The notes beneath the pieces are model-generated. The model worked only from the letters and a program-made list of their open reading frames with translations, did not search any database and was not told where the DNA came from. DNA of 64,000 nucleotides. It comes from Antarctobacter aquimaris (GTDB taxonomy: Bacteria > Pseudomonadota > Alphaproteobacteria > Rhodobacterales > Rhodobacteraceae). Where the stretch lies: assembly GCF_900184945.1 (NCBI RefSeq), contig NZ_FXYF01000002.1, forward strand, positions 496,001 through 560,000, written 5' to 3'. Below are positions 28,588-36,880 of this stretch, one piece after another; positions within the stretch are counted from its first letter, which is position 1, and the number at the start of each line of letters is the position of its first letter. A program made the translations under genes and the position numbers.

Positions 28588-29856
28588 TCAGCGCAGCGAG
28601 GCGATGAAGGCGTCGACATCGTCGAGCGAGATGTATTCCACCTCGCTGGTGCCGCCCTCGGTAAAGGACCACACCACCGCCGGCGCCGACACGTCGCCGT
28701 TGGCGTCGAACCGCACGTTGCCGGTGCCGCCCTGGTACATCACGGTGCCGCCCCCGGCGAGCACCTCCCTGGCCTGCGCGAAACCGGCCGCGTCGGCGCT
28801 GACCGGCGTGCCCGCCGGATCCGTCACCCTGGCCACGGCGGCGGCGACATCCGCGCCCGAGGCGTCCGGCCCGGCCGCTTCCATCGCCAGGAGCGCGATC
28901 ATCGTCGCGTCATAGCTGTTGGCCAGCCCCGGCCCGTTCGGCTCGGACCCGAACTTTTCGACATAGCGCGCGCGGAAGGCATCGGCGCTTTCGGCGCGCG
29001 GCGAGGCGGTGTCGGTGCCCAGCGTCTCACCCAGGTACTGCAAGCCCACATTGTCGCGGAACTCGTCCGATTTCAGCGAGTTGGCGACAATCATCTTCTG
29101 CGTGCCTCCCAGCGAGATCCACTCGCGCACCGCCGAGGTGCCCTCGGCCGGGTAGAGCGCCAGGTACAGCGCCTCGGGCTGCGAGCCCAGCGCCTCGGTC
29201 ACTTCGGCGCGGTAGGAGGGCTGCGCGTCGTTGATCGCGACAGAGGCGGTGACCTCGACCCCCACGGCGGCGAAATCGGCCGCGATCAGCCGCGCCATGT
29301 CCTGGCCCCAGTCGTCGTTCTTGTAGAGGATGGCGACGGACTTGTAGCCCTTGTCCTGCGCCACCTTGGCGCCCACGGCAGACTGCACCGCGGTGGTGGC
29401 GAAGGTGCGGAACCACAGCCCCTTGGTGCCGCCCTCCTGCGCCAGCTTGGTAAAGGCGGTCGAGGACGAACAGCACGACATCTGCATCACGCCCGACGGC
29501 GCGGTGACCGAGGTCAGGATCGGCATCGACACGCCCGACGACACCGCGCCCAGCAGCACCTTGACGCCTTCGAGGTCGACCAGCGCCTTGGCCGCGTCCA
29601 CGCCGACCTTGGGGTCGACCTGGCTGTCGCGCAGCACCATCTCGATCTTGCAGCCGGCCGCCCCCCCGGCCTCGTTCACCTGGTCCACGGCAAACTGCGC
29701 CACCTCGGCGATGGGGCGGCCCCAGTCGACGGAGGTCGGCAGCACGGCGCCGATCTTGGTGGTGCACTCCTGCGCGAATGCGCCGGAGGCGAGCAGCGAC
29801 AGGCCGGCGGCGCTGCCCAGCATGAGCGCGCGAAGCGCCGATTTCCGTTGAGTCAT
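28588..29856 (-). CDS. Liv-type ABC transporter substrate-binding protein
   Basis: A 422-residue periplasmic binding protein of the leucine/branched-chain amino acid (LIVBP, type 1) family. A signal peptide is clear (MTQRKSALRALMLGS, ending near ASGAFAQ). The mature protein begins CTTKIGAVLPTSVDWGRPIAE, followed by typical LIVBP segments such as VLLGAVSSGVSM and LYKNDDWGQD. Start 29856 follows GGGAGAA; a longer in-frame start lacks a signal peptide at its N-terminus. It is the last gene of the transporter operon. Neighbouring AKR genes suggest a ligand other than leucine, so no liv symbol is assigned. Confidence 0.93.
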   Translation of the reverse strand: MTQRKSALRALMLGSAAGLSLLASGAFAQECTTKIGAVLPTSVDWGRPIAEVAQFAVDQVNEAGGAAGCKIEMVLRDSQVDPKVGVDAAKALVDLEGVKVLLGAVSSGVSMPILTSVTAPSGVMQMSCCSSSTAFTKLAQEGGTKGLWFRTFATTAVQSAVGAKVAQDKGYKSVAILYKNDDWGQDMARLIAADFAAVGVEVTASVAINDAQPSYRAEVTEALGSQPEALYLALYPAEGTSAVREWISLGGTQKMIVANSLKSDEFRDNVGLQYLGETLGTDTASPRAESADAFRARYVEKFGSEPNGPGLANSYDATMIALLAMEAAGPDASGADVAAAVARVTDPAGTPVSADAAGFAQAREVLAGGGTVMYQGGTGNVRFDANGDVSAPAVVWSFTEGGTSEVEYISLDDVDAFIASLR

Positions 29857-29875
29857 TCCAGTTCTCCCTGTTGTC

Positions 29876-30826
29876 CTAGACGGTTTTTTCCGATTGTGAC
29901 ACGACAAGCCGCTCGGGGAACAGGCCCTGCGGCCTCCACAGCAGCATACCGACGATGACCGACCCGATCAGCACGAACTGGAGCGAGCCGGTATAGAGTT
30001 GCGCCTCGATCGGCGCATAGCGCGCCAGCGCCCAGCCCGATCCGGTCCAGGCGCCCCAGATCAGAAAGGTGCCCATGATCGCGCCCCGGTTGTTGCCCGC
30101 GCCGCCGACGATCAGCATGGCCCAGATCTGAAAGGTCAGCGTGGGCAGGATGTCCTGCGGGCTGACAAAGGCATAGAAGGTGCCGTAGAGCCCGCCCGCC
30201 AGCCCCAGCACCGCGTTGCCGGCGACAAAGGCGGTCAGCCGCACCCGCGCCGGGCGCTTGCCCAGCGATTGCGCCGCCTCCTCGTCCTCGCGGATGGCGC
30301 GCAGCAATCGGCCAAAGGGCGACCGCGACAGCCGCTCCAGCAGCACGTAGACCGCCACGAGGCACAGCAGGACGAAACAGAGGAACCCGAGGTTGTAGAG
30401 GAACCCGTCGCCCAGCACCTCCCGCAGGGGCCGCTGAAAGCCACGCACGCCCTTCGCCCCGCCCGCCAGCCACTCGGCGTTGCGCATCAGGTTCTCAAAG
30501 GCGACCGCCACGCCGAATGTGGCGATGGCCAGGTAGTCGTGCCGCAGCCGCAGCGTCAGCACGCCCACCGCCCAGGCCAGCGCCGCCGCCGCCGCGATGC
30601 CGCCCAGCAGCGCCAGCGGGTAGATCACCCCGTAGCCGCCCAGGTGCCCCTCCTGCGCCGTGCCGCCCAGGATCAGCGTGCCGTAGGCGCCCGCGCCGAA
30701 AAAGGCGACAACCCCGCCGTTGAACAGCCCGGTCTTGCCCCATTGCAGGTTCAGCCCCAGCACCGCGATGGCCAGGATCGAGGCCACCGTGGTAAAGAAC
30801 ACCAGGTAGGAGATCACCCCGATCAT
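29876..30826 (-). CDS. livM: Liv-type ABC transporter permease (LivM family)
   Basis: A 316-residue inner-membrane permease of the BPD_transp_2 (LivM) type. The LivM signatures visible are AVLGLNLQWGKTGLFNGGVVAFFGAGAYG near the N-terminus, the DYLAIATFGVAVAFENLMRNAEWLAGG region and the cytoplasmic EAA-like loop SPFGRLLRAIREDEEAAQSLGK. About eight hydrophobic segments are visible. Its ATG overlaps the livH stop, and the substrate-binding protein follows 19 bases later. The symbol denotes the family, not a proven leucine substrate. Confidence 0.92.
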   Translation of the reverse strand: MIGVISYLVFFTTVASILAIAVLGLNLQWGKTGLFNGGVVAFFGAGAYGTLILGGTAQEGHLGGYGVIYPLALLGGIAAAAALAWAVGVLTLRLRHDYLAIATFGVAVAFENLMRNAEWLAGGAKGVRGFQRPLREVLGDGFLYNLGFLCFVLLCLVAVYVLLERLSRSPFGRLLRAIREDEEAAQSLGKRPARVRLTAFVAGNAVLGLAGGLYGTFYAFVSPQDILPTLTFQIWAMLIVGGAGNNRGAIMGTFLIWGAWTGSGWALARYAPIEAQLYTGSLQFVLIGSVIVGMLLWRPQGLFPERLVVSQSEKTV

Positions 30827-31734
30827 GAGCGCGCCTCACCGAACAACCCATAGGGCCGCACGATCAGCACCGCCAGGATCAGCAGGAAGGGCACGGCCGG
30901 CGCATAGCCCGAGGGCAGCACCAGCACCGACAGGTTGGTCGCCAGCCCGACGATGAACCCGCCCAGCACCGCGCCGTAGACGCTGCCGATGCCGCCGACG
31001 ATGGTCGCGGCAAAGATCGGCAGCACCAGGTCGCGCCCCATGACCGGGATCATCTGGTAGGACAGCCCGTAGAACACCCCCGCCGCCGCCGCCAAGGCCC
31101 CCGCGATCACCCAGGTCGCGGCGATCATGCGCGACAGGTTCACGCCATTGACCTGCGCCAGCGCCGGGTTCTCCGCCACCGCCTGAAGCGCATAGCCAAA
31201 GGTCGTGCGCGACAGCACCAGGTGCAACAGCCCCATGATCACCAGCGCCGCGATCAGCACGAAGATCTGGTCCGGCTTGACCAGCAGCAGCGGGTCGCGG
31301 CTGACCACGATGGCGAACGAGATGTCGCGCGAATAAAGCGTGCTCGACAGGCCAAAGATCAACCCGATGACATTGCGGATCACCAGCGCCATGCCAAAGG
31401 AGGCAAAGACCATCGACAGCTCGCCCCCCTTCTCGCGCACGCGGCGGAACACCAGCACGTCGAACAGCACCGCCGTCGCCGCCGTCACCAGCATCGCCGC
31501 GACGATGGCCAGCGCCAGCGCGGGCGTCAGCAGCAGCGGCCCCAGCTTGGTCGCCAGCACCGGGTGGATCGCCTTGAACAGCGCATCGAACACCAGCGCG
31601 GCATAGGCACCGATGGACAGCAGCTCGGCATGGGAAAAGTTGGCAAAGCGCAGGATGTGCATGACCAGCGTCAGGCCAATCGCGCCCAACGACAGGAAGG
31701 ATCCGGTCAGGATGCCGTCGGCGATCTGCTGCAT
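30823..31734 (-). CDS. livH: Liv-type ABC transporter permease (LivH family)
   Basis: A 303-residue LivH-type permease starting MQQIADGILTGSFLSLGAIG. Family hallmarks are LRFANFSHAELLSIGAYAAL, the loop TTFGYALQAVAENPALAQVNGVN that contacts the ATPases, and VLPIFAATIVGGIGSVYGAVLGGFIVG near the C-terminus. The start shares a base with the livF stop (TGATG), so they are coupled. An upstream in-frame extension to 31848 would lie inside livF and is rejected. Confidence 0.93.
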   Translation of the reverse strand: MQQIADGILTGSFLSLGAIGLTLVMHILRFANFSHAELLSIGAYAALVFDALFKAIHPVLATKLGPLLLTPALALAIVAAMLVTAATAVLFDVLVFRRVREKGGELSMVFASFGMALVIRNVIGLIFGLSSTLYSRDISFAIVVSRDPLLLVKPDQIFVLIAALVIMGLLHLVLSRTTFGYALQAVAENPALAQVNGVNLSRMIAATWVIAGALAAAAGVFYGLSYQMIPVMGRDLVLPIFAATIVGGIGSVYGAVLGGFIVGLATNLSVLVLPSGYAPAVPFLLILAVLIVRPYGLFGEARS

Positions 31735-32456
31735 CAGCTGGCCTCTCTCCGTCGTCCGCCCAGGTAGATCTCGGCCACGCGCGGATCGCCCAGCAGGTCC
31801 GCCGCAGGCCCGTCCAGCTGGTTGCGCCCCTCGGCCAGGATATAGCAATGGTCCGCGATCTTCAGCGCCGCCTTCACGTTCTGCTCGACCAGCAGGATGG
31901 TCACCCCCTCCGCCGTCAACTCGCGCGCGAGGCCCAGCACCTCCTGCGTGGCGATGGGCGACAAGCCCGCCGACGGCTCGTCCATCAGGATCAGCGAGGG
32001 GTTGGCCGCCAGCGCCATCGCCACGGCCAGCACCTGCCGCTGCCCGCCCGAAAGCGTGCCCGCGCGCGCCTTCAGTTTCTCTCCCAACATGGGAAAGCGG
32101 GTCAGCAGCGGGTCGATCCCGCTGCCGGGCACACGCCGCGCCGCCAGTTCCAGGTTCTGCCGGATGGTCAGGCTGCGAAAGATGTTGGCGGTCTGCGGCA
32201 CATAGGCCATGCCGTGCCGCGCCATCAGGTCCGGGCGGCTGCCCGTAATCTCCTGCCCTGCCAGCGTCACACGGCCTGCGCTGACCGGGATCAGCCCGGC
32301 CACCGCCTTGATCAGCGTCGACTTGCCCGCGCCGTTCGGCCCGATCACCAGCGTGATCTTGGCCTCTTCGGCCGCCACCGACACGCCGCGCAGGATCGGC
32401 AGGTCGGGGACATAGCCCGCCGTCAGCCCCTCGACGCGCAGCAGTGGCTCAGACAT
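31734..32456 (-). CDS. livF: Liv-type ABC transporter ATP-binding protein (LivF family)
   Basis: A 240-residue ABC ATPase with Walker A GPNGAGKST, the LSGGQRQVLAVAMAL signature and Walker B LILMDEPSAGLSP, ending with the H-loop-like region GVTILLVEQNVKAAL. The EQN sequence and short length are typical of LivF. Start MSEPLLRVEG at 32456; it overlaps the livG stop by 8 bases. Confidence 0.94.
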   Translation of the reverse strand: MSEPLLRVEGLTAGYVPDLPILRGVSVAAEEAKITLVIGPNGAGKSTLIKAVAGLIPVSAGRVTLAGQEITGSRPDLMARHGMAYVPQTANIFRSLTIRQNLELAARRVPGSGIDPLLTRFPMLGEKLKARAGTLSGGQRQVLAVAMALAANPSLILMDEPSAGLSPIATQEVLGLARELTAEGVTILLVEQNVKAALKIADHCYILAEGRNQLDGPAADLLGDPRVAEIYLGGRRREAS

Positions 32457-33222
32457 CGACCGGCGCCCCCAGGTAGGCGTCCAGCAGCGCCGGGTTGGCC
32501 CGCGCCGCCTCTGCCGTGCCTTCAAAGATCACCCGCCCCTCGGCCATGGCGATCACCGGGTCGCAGTGGCGCATGACAAAATCCATGTCGTGCTCGATGA
32601 TGACGAATGTCTTGCCTGCCGCGTTCAGCTCTTCGATCTTGCCGATCAGCACCTGTGTCAGCACCGGGTTCACCCCCGCCGCCGGTTCGTCCAGCAGGAT
32701 CACCCTCGGGTCGCCCATCAGCACGCGGGCCAGCTCCAGCAGCTTCATCTGCCCGCCCGAGATCTTGCCCGCCGCGTGATCGGCCAGCGGCAGCAGCGTG
32801 ACGAAGTCCAGAACCTCGCGGGCGCGGTCGCGGATGCGCCGTTCCTCGGTCCGCACGCGCGACGGAAACAGCAGCGGCCCCACCAGCCGCTCCCCGGTCT
32901 GCGCCAGCGGCGCCAGCATGACGTTCTCCAGCACGCTCATCCGCGCGAATGGGCGCGGCAGCTGAAACGTCCGCCCGAGGCCGCGCGCAAAGCGCATGTC
33001 GGGTGCCAGCCGCGTCACATCCTCGCCGCCCAGCGTCACGCGGCCCGCGTCCGGCGGCAGCACCCCGGCCAGCAGGTTGAACAGCGTCGATTTGCCGGCC
33101 CCGTTCGGCCCGATCAGCCCGGTGATCGTCCCCGCCCGGACCTTGATCGACACACCGTCGACCGCCTTCAGCGCGCCGAAGGTCTTGGAGACCGCATCGG
33201 TGGACAGGATGACCTCAGCCAT
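32449..33222 (-). CDS. livG: Liv-type ABC transporter ATP-binding protein (LivG family)
   Basis: A 257-residue ABC ATPase with Walker A GPNGAGKST, signature ISGGQMKLLELARVLM and Walker B VILLDEPAAGVNP, followed by VIIEHDMDFVMRHCD typical of LivG. ATG at 33222 (MAEVILSTDA) is preferred to an in-frame TTG at 33234. It overlaps the end of the upstream AKR gene by 8 bases, tying the transporter to that enzyme. Confidence 0.94.
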   Translation of the reverse strand: MAEVILSTDAVSKTFGALKAVDGVSIKVRAGTITGLIGPNGAGKSTLFNLLAGVLPPDAGRVTLGGEDVTRLAPDMRFARGLGRTFQLPRPFARMSVLENVMLAPLAQTGERLVGPLLFPSRVRTEERRIRDRAREVLDFVTLLPLADHAAGKISGGQMKLLELARVLMGDPRVILLDEPAAGVNPVLTQVLIGKIEELNAAGKTFVIIEHDMDFVMRHCDPVIAMAEGRVIFEGTAEAARANPALLDAYLGAPVDV

Positions 33223-34297
33223 CGGCGCTCCCAAGCACCTTGTCGTCGGGCCGGGTGTTGAGGTTGTATTTCATGATCCGCCCGTGCCGCCCCGTGCGGT
33301 CCCGCTCCAGGCCAAACACCGGCCCCTGCGGGCCGGGGGCACTGGCCAGCACCGCGTCGATGGCGGCGCGGTCCTCGTCGTCCAGCGCAAAGGAGAACAC
33401 CGCCAGCGTTTCGGGCAGGTGGCGGGCATAGCGCGCGCCGACGATGGCGGCGGCAACGCCGGGCCGGTCCAGCACCCAGCGCGTGGCGACGGCGGCCAGC
33501 GACACGCCGTGTTTCGCGCCGATGTCCTGCAGGGTCAGCAGCAGCGTCTGGAAATGCGCCCAGGGGCCGAATTCGTCGATGATCAGACGGTATTTCACCA
33601 GCGACCGGTTCTCGAAGGCAAAACCGGGATCCTCGACCCCCAGCCAGCGCTCCGTCAGGAACCCGCCCGCCAAAGTGCCGTAACAGAGCAACCCCAGCCC
33701 GTGCGCCTGCGCCCAGTCCGCCAGCCCATGCTCCGGCCGCCGGTCCAGCAGCGAATACTGCACCTGCGTCGACACCAGGTCATAGCCCGCGTCGACAAAG
33801 GGCCGCGTCTCGGCCACGTCCCAGTTCGTTGTCCCCAGGTTGCCGATCTTGCCCTTGCGCTGGCAGTCCTTCAGCACCTCGAAGGCGGCGACCGGATCGC
33901 CCTGCGCCAGGTCCCACCAGTAGAACTGCACCAGGTGCAGCCGCTCGATCCGCAGCCGCATCAAGGAGCGGTCGACAATCGCCTCGATCTCTTCGGGGCG
34001 GATGTCGGCCAGCCGCCCGAGGTCGGGCACCAGCTTGGTGTGCACCATCACCCGCTCGGCCACCGAAGGCCCCCGCCGCGCCCGCAGGTCGGCGATGAAC
34101 TCACCGATCATCTCCTCGACGCCGGTGTAGATGTCGGCGCAGTCGAACGTGGTGATCCCGGCGTCGACAAAGGCCTCCATGTCGCGCACGGCCTCGCTCC
34201 GCAGCACCTCGCCATGGTCCCCGGCCAGCTGCCAGCCGCCCTTGATGACCCGCGACACCCGGTGGCCCGGCCGCAGGGTCGCGCTCTCGACGCTCAT
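33215..34297 (-). CDS. Aldo/keto reductase with Tyr in place of the catalytic His
   Basis: A 360-residue member of the AKR superfamily (NADPH-dependent carbonyl/alcohol oxidoreductases). Tetrad positions visible are D52 and Y57 in FDCADIYTG and K88 in VMVHTKLV. The usual His is Tyr (Y126 in LVQFYWWD). C-terminal NADP-binding segments such as ATRWVLDRPGVAAAIVGAR are present. ATG at 34297 overlaps the upstream TIGR04076 stop, and its own 3' end overlaps livG. It is therefore the second gene of a transporter operon, and its substrate is probably what the transporter imports. The altered tetrad may mean a different reaction, as in some bile-acid and plant AKRs. Confidence 0.88.
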   Translation of the reverse strand: MSVESATLRPGHRVSRVIKGGWQLAGDHGEVLRSEAVRDMEAFVDAGITTFDCADIYTGVEEMIGEFIADLRARRGPSVAERVMVHTKLVPDLGRLADIRPEEIEAIVDRSLMRLRIERLHLVQFYWWDLAQGDPVAAFEVLKDCQRKGKIGNLGTTNWDVAETRPFVDAGYDLVSTQVQYSLLDRRPEHGLADWAQAHGLGLLCYGTLAGGFLTERWLGVEDPGFAFENRSLVKYRLIIDEFGPWAHFQTLLLTLQDIGAKHGVSLAAVATRWVLDRPGVAAAIVGARYARHLPETLAVFSFALDDEDRAAIDAVLASAPGPQGPVFGLERDRTGRHGRIMKYNLNTRPDDKVLGSADG

Positions 34298-34665
34298 GTC
34301 TCGTCCTTCCAGTAGGGGGTGTCGCGCGCCTCGGGCAGGCCGGTGGTGGCGGCGTGCGAGAACCGGCGCCGCCCGGTCCGCGTCACCCGGAACCGCCCGC
34401 CGCAATGCGGATCGGGACAGGCAATCTCGGCATCCGTGGTCATCCAGTCCTGCGCATCCGTGGCGCGCTGCTTGGCCGGCAAGAGGGGCAACAAGGCCGC
34501 CAAGGCATACATCGACACCCGCGCGCCCTCGGCGAACACCAGCGTTTCCCCCACCACGTCAAAGCCTTCGCCCTCGACATGGCGGCAGACCGGCGTGCGG
34601 CCGTCCAGCACCGTCTCGACCCTCAGGTCGTAGAGCCAGAAACCGGGGTCGTCGCTGTCCTGCAT
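34294..34665 (-). CDS. TIGR04076 family protein
   Basis: A 123-residue protein resembling the TIGR04076 family: 'DLRVETVLDG' at the start, a HVEGEGFDVVGE segment, and a middle 'YALAALLPLLPAKQR' helix. It has a C-terminal CPDPHCGGRFRVTRTG block with a CxxxxC pair. Function is unknown. ATG at 34665 is preferred; a TTG at 34689 is also in frame. It is the first gene of the minus-strand operon with the AKR and the Liv transporter. Confidence 0.75.
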   Translation of the reverse strand: MQDSDDPGFWLYDLRVETVLDGRTPVCRHVEGEGFDVVGETLVFAEGARVSMYALAALLPLLPAKQRATDAQDWMTTDAEIACPDPHCGGRFRVTRTGRRRFSHAATTGLPEARDTPYWKDET

Positions 34666-34701
34666 GTGCCTGCCGCCTTGCTTGGCCAAGACCGTGTTAC
34701 C

Positions 34702-34721
34702 TGTGATATTTGATCACATAT
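34702..34721. promoter_or_regulatory. Candidate GntR operator in the divergent promoter region
   Basis: The region between the transporter operon (minus) and gntR (plus) holds ATATTTGATCACATAT (34706-34721), a 16-bp palindrome with one mismatched pair and central TGATCA. It is overlapped by a TGTGAT-N5-ATCACA repeat (34702-34718). FCD-type GntR regulators bind short palindromes of this size, and this gap is the natural autoregulatory site. The assignment is inference. Confidence 0.55.
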
Positions 34722-34763
34722 CCCGATTCGCCCCCTCAGGACAACGCAGGAGCGCGCCGCCAG

Positions 34764-35423
34764 ATGGCCAAGCCGCAGATCGCCTCCATCGACCCGCTGA
34801 AGCTGCGCGAAAACGCCTATCTCGCCCTGCGCGATGCCTTTACCCGCGGCGAATTCGCCCCCGGCGACGTGGTCAGCCTGCGCGACCTCGCCACCCAGCT
34901 GGGCATCTCCATGACCCCGGTACGCGAGGCGGTGCGCCGCCTCGTGACCGAAGGCGCGCTGGTCGATACCCCCAGCCGCAAGCTGATGGTCCCCGCCTTC
35001 GACCCCGACCGCATGGACGAGCTGAAATCGGCCCGTCTCGCGCTGGAACCGCTGATCCTGACGCTGGCCATGGACCGCATGACGCCGCAGGATATCGACA
35101 GGCTGGAGGCGCTGCTGGACACCGCCACGCCGCGCCCCGACGGGATGCCGGACCTGTCGCGCAACTACGACTTTCACTTCACGCTCTACCGCCTCAGCGG
35201 CTCGACCGTGCTGTTGCCGCTGGTCGAGGGGCTGTGGCTGCAATACGGCGCCTATCTGAACCTCATCATCCGGCAGGCCGAGGCGCCCAAGGTCGAGGAA
35301 CACGTCTTTCACCGCGCCATTGTCGCCGCCCTGCGTGCGGGCGACCACGCCGCCGCCCGCGCCGCCCTGACCGACGACATTAAACGCAGCTTTCACATCC
35401 TGAGATCGGAGCATGAGCCATGA
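34764..35423 (+). CDS. GntR family transcriptional regulator (FCD subfamily)
   Basis: A 219-residue regulator. The N-terminal winged helix-turn-helix is visible (VSLRDLATQLGISMTPVREAVRRL). An FCD ligand-binding domain follows, with Arg in ELKSARLALEPLI and His in DFHFTLYRL and EHVFHRAIV that match its metal/carboxylate site. The start at 34764 (MAKPQIASID) follows GGAG. It is coupled to the next gene by ATGA. It likely represses the divergent transporter operon and its own operon until an acidic ligand binds. Confidence 0.92.
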   Translation: MAKPQIASIDPLKLRENAYLALRDAFTRGEFAPGDVVSLRDLATQLGISMTPVREAVRRLVTEGALVDTPSRKLMVPAFDPDRMDELKSARLALEPLILTLAMDRMTPQDIDRLEALLDTATPRPDGMPDLSRNYDFHFTLYRLSGSTVLLPLVEGLWLQYGAYLNLIIRQAEAPKVEEHVFHRAIVAALRAGDHAAARAALTDDIKRSFHILRSEHEP

Positions 35424-36877
35424 CCGGACCGGACCGCATCGCCCTGGGCGCGCACCTGAACATCAGCCGCGTCCTGACCGGCCTCTGGCAGGTCGCCGAT
35501 ATCGAGCGGGTGTCCGGCACCATCGCCCCCGACATCGGGGCCGGCTGGCTGGCCGATTACGCCGCGCAGGGGTTCGACAGCTTCGACATGGCCGACCACT
35601 ACGGCAGCGCCGAGATCCTCGCCGGGCGGCTCTTGAAACGCCCCGAGGGCGCGCGCGCCACGGTCTTTACCAAGTGGTGCCCGCCCCCCGGCCCGATGAC
35701 GCCCGACGTCGTGCGGCGCGGCGTCGAGGAACGGCTGGAACGGCTGGGCACCGACTGCGTCGACCTGCTGCAATTCCACTGGTGGAGCTTTGAGCATCCC
35801 GCCTGGCTCGACGCCCTGCACGAACTCGCCTGCCTGCGCGACCAAGGGCTGATCCGCGAGATCGGCGTGACCAACTTCGACGCCGCGCATGTGGCGCTTG
35901 CGCTGGCCGACGGCGTGCCGCTGCTGACCAATCAGGTCAGCTTCTCCCTCGTCGACCGCCGCGCCGCCGGTCCGCTCTCCGACCTCGCCGCCCGCAGCCC
36001 CCTGCGGCTGCTGGCCTACGGCACGCTCTGCGGCGGCTTCCTGTCCGGGAAATGGCTGGACCAGCCCGAGCCGCAGACCATCCCCGACTGGTCCAAGATG
36101 AAATACAAACGCTTCATCGACGTCACCGGCGGCTGGGACGCATTTCAGGGCATCCTGCGCGCCGCGCATTTGATCGCGGGCAAACACGGCGTGTCCGTGT
36201 CGAACGTGGCCACGCGCTGGGTGCTGGAACACCCCGCCGTCGCGGGCGTCATCGTCGGCGCGCGGCTGGGCGAGGCGGTGCATACCGAGGACAACCTGCG
36301 GCTCTTCTCCTTCGCGCTGGACACCGAGGATCAAGACCGCCTCAACACCGCCTTCGCCGCGACGAACCCCGTCCCGGGCGACTGCGGCGACGAATACCGC
36401 CGCCCGCCCTTCCTGACCGCGTCGGGCGATCTCTCGCACCACCTCGACACCATGCCGCGCGCCCACCTGCCGGTGCCGGTGCCGCACCGCGCCGAGGCAA
36501 CCCGCGTGCTCAGCGGATCGGAGTGGGAGGACATCGCCGGCTATTGCCGCGCGCAGAAGGTCGGCGACCGCATCCTTGTTTCCGGCACCACCGCCACGGC
36601 AGGCCACAGCCGCAGGGTCGCCCCGGACGACGCCGGCGCGCAGGCCACCTATGTCCTCGACAAGATCCTCGCCGCGCTCGCCGCGCTGGGGGCTGCGGCC
36701 GAGGACGTGGTCCGCACCCGCATCTACCTGACAGACCCCGAGGACGTGCTGGCCGTGTCACAGGCCCACGGCCGCGTCTTTGGCGCGGTCAAGCCCGCCA
36801 ACACGCTGGTCGTGGTGGCCGGGCTGATCGGCGGCTACCGGGTCGAGATCGAGGCCGAGGCGATCCTGCGGCCCTGA
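35420..36877 (+). CDS. Aldo/keto reductase fused to a RidA-like domain
   Basis: A 485-residue two-domain protein. Residues 1 to about 330 are an AKR with the full tetrad (D56 and Y61 in FDMADHYG, K85, H120 in LLQFHWW). Residues from about 355 are a RidA/YjgF domain (RILVSGTTAT, AAEDVVRTRIYLTD). In the RidA part, the active-site Arg of true enamine/imine deaminases is replaced: the usual PARxxVEV reads PANTLVVV. The terminal EIEAEAIL Glu region remains. It may not be a classic deaminase. It is co-transcribed with gntR and resembles the divergent AKR in length and in its N-terminal part. A catabolic step on an amino or keto-carbonyl substrate is plausible. Confidence 0.88.
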   Translation: MTGPDRIALGAHLNISRVLTGLWQVADIERVSGTIAPDIGAGWLADYAAQGFDSFDMADHYGSAEILAGRLLKRPEGARATVFTKWCPPPGPMTPDVVRRGVEERLERLGTDCVDLLQFHWWSFEHPAWLDALHELACLRDQGLIREIGVTNFDAAHVALALADGVPLLTNQVSFSLVDRRAAGPLSDLAARSPLRLLAYGTLCGGFLSGKWLDQPEPQTIPDWSKMKYKRFIDVTGGWDAFQGILRAAHLIAGKHGVSVSNVATRWVLEHPAVAGVIVGARLGEAVHTEDNLRLFSFALDTEDQDRLNTAFAATNPVPGDCGDEYRRPPFLTASGDLSHHLDTMPRAHLPVPVPHRAEATRVLSGSEWEDIAGYCRAQKVGDRILVSGTTATAGHSRRVAPDDAGAQATYVLDKILAALAALGAAAEDVVRTRIYLTDPEDVLAVSQAHGRVFGAVKPANTLVVVAGLIGGYRVEIEAEAILRP

Positions 36878-36880
36878 GCC

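Noticed and set aside
35420..36877. Call of the RidA domain as an active enamine/imine deaminase
   Set aside because: The active-site Arg of that class is not present (PANTLVVV), so only the fold is called.
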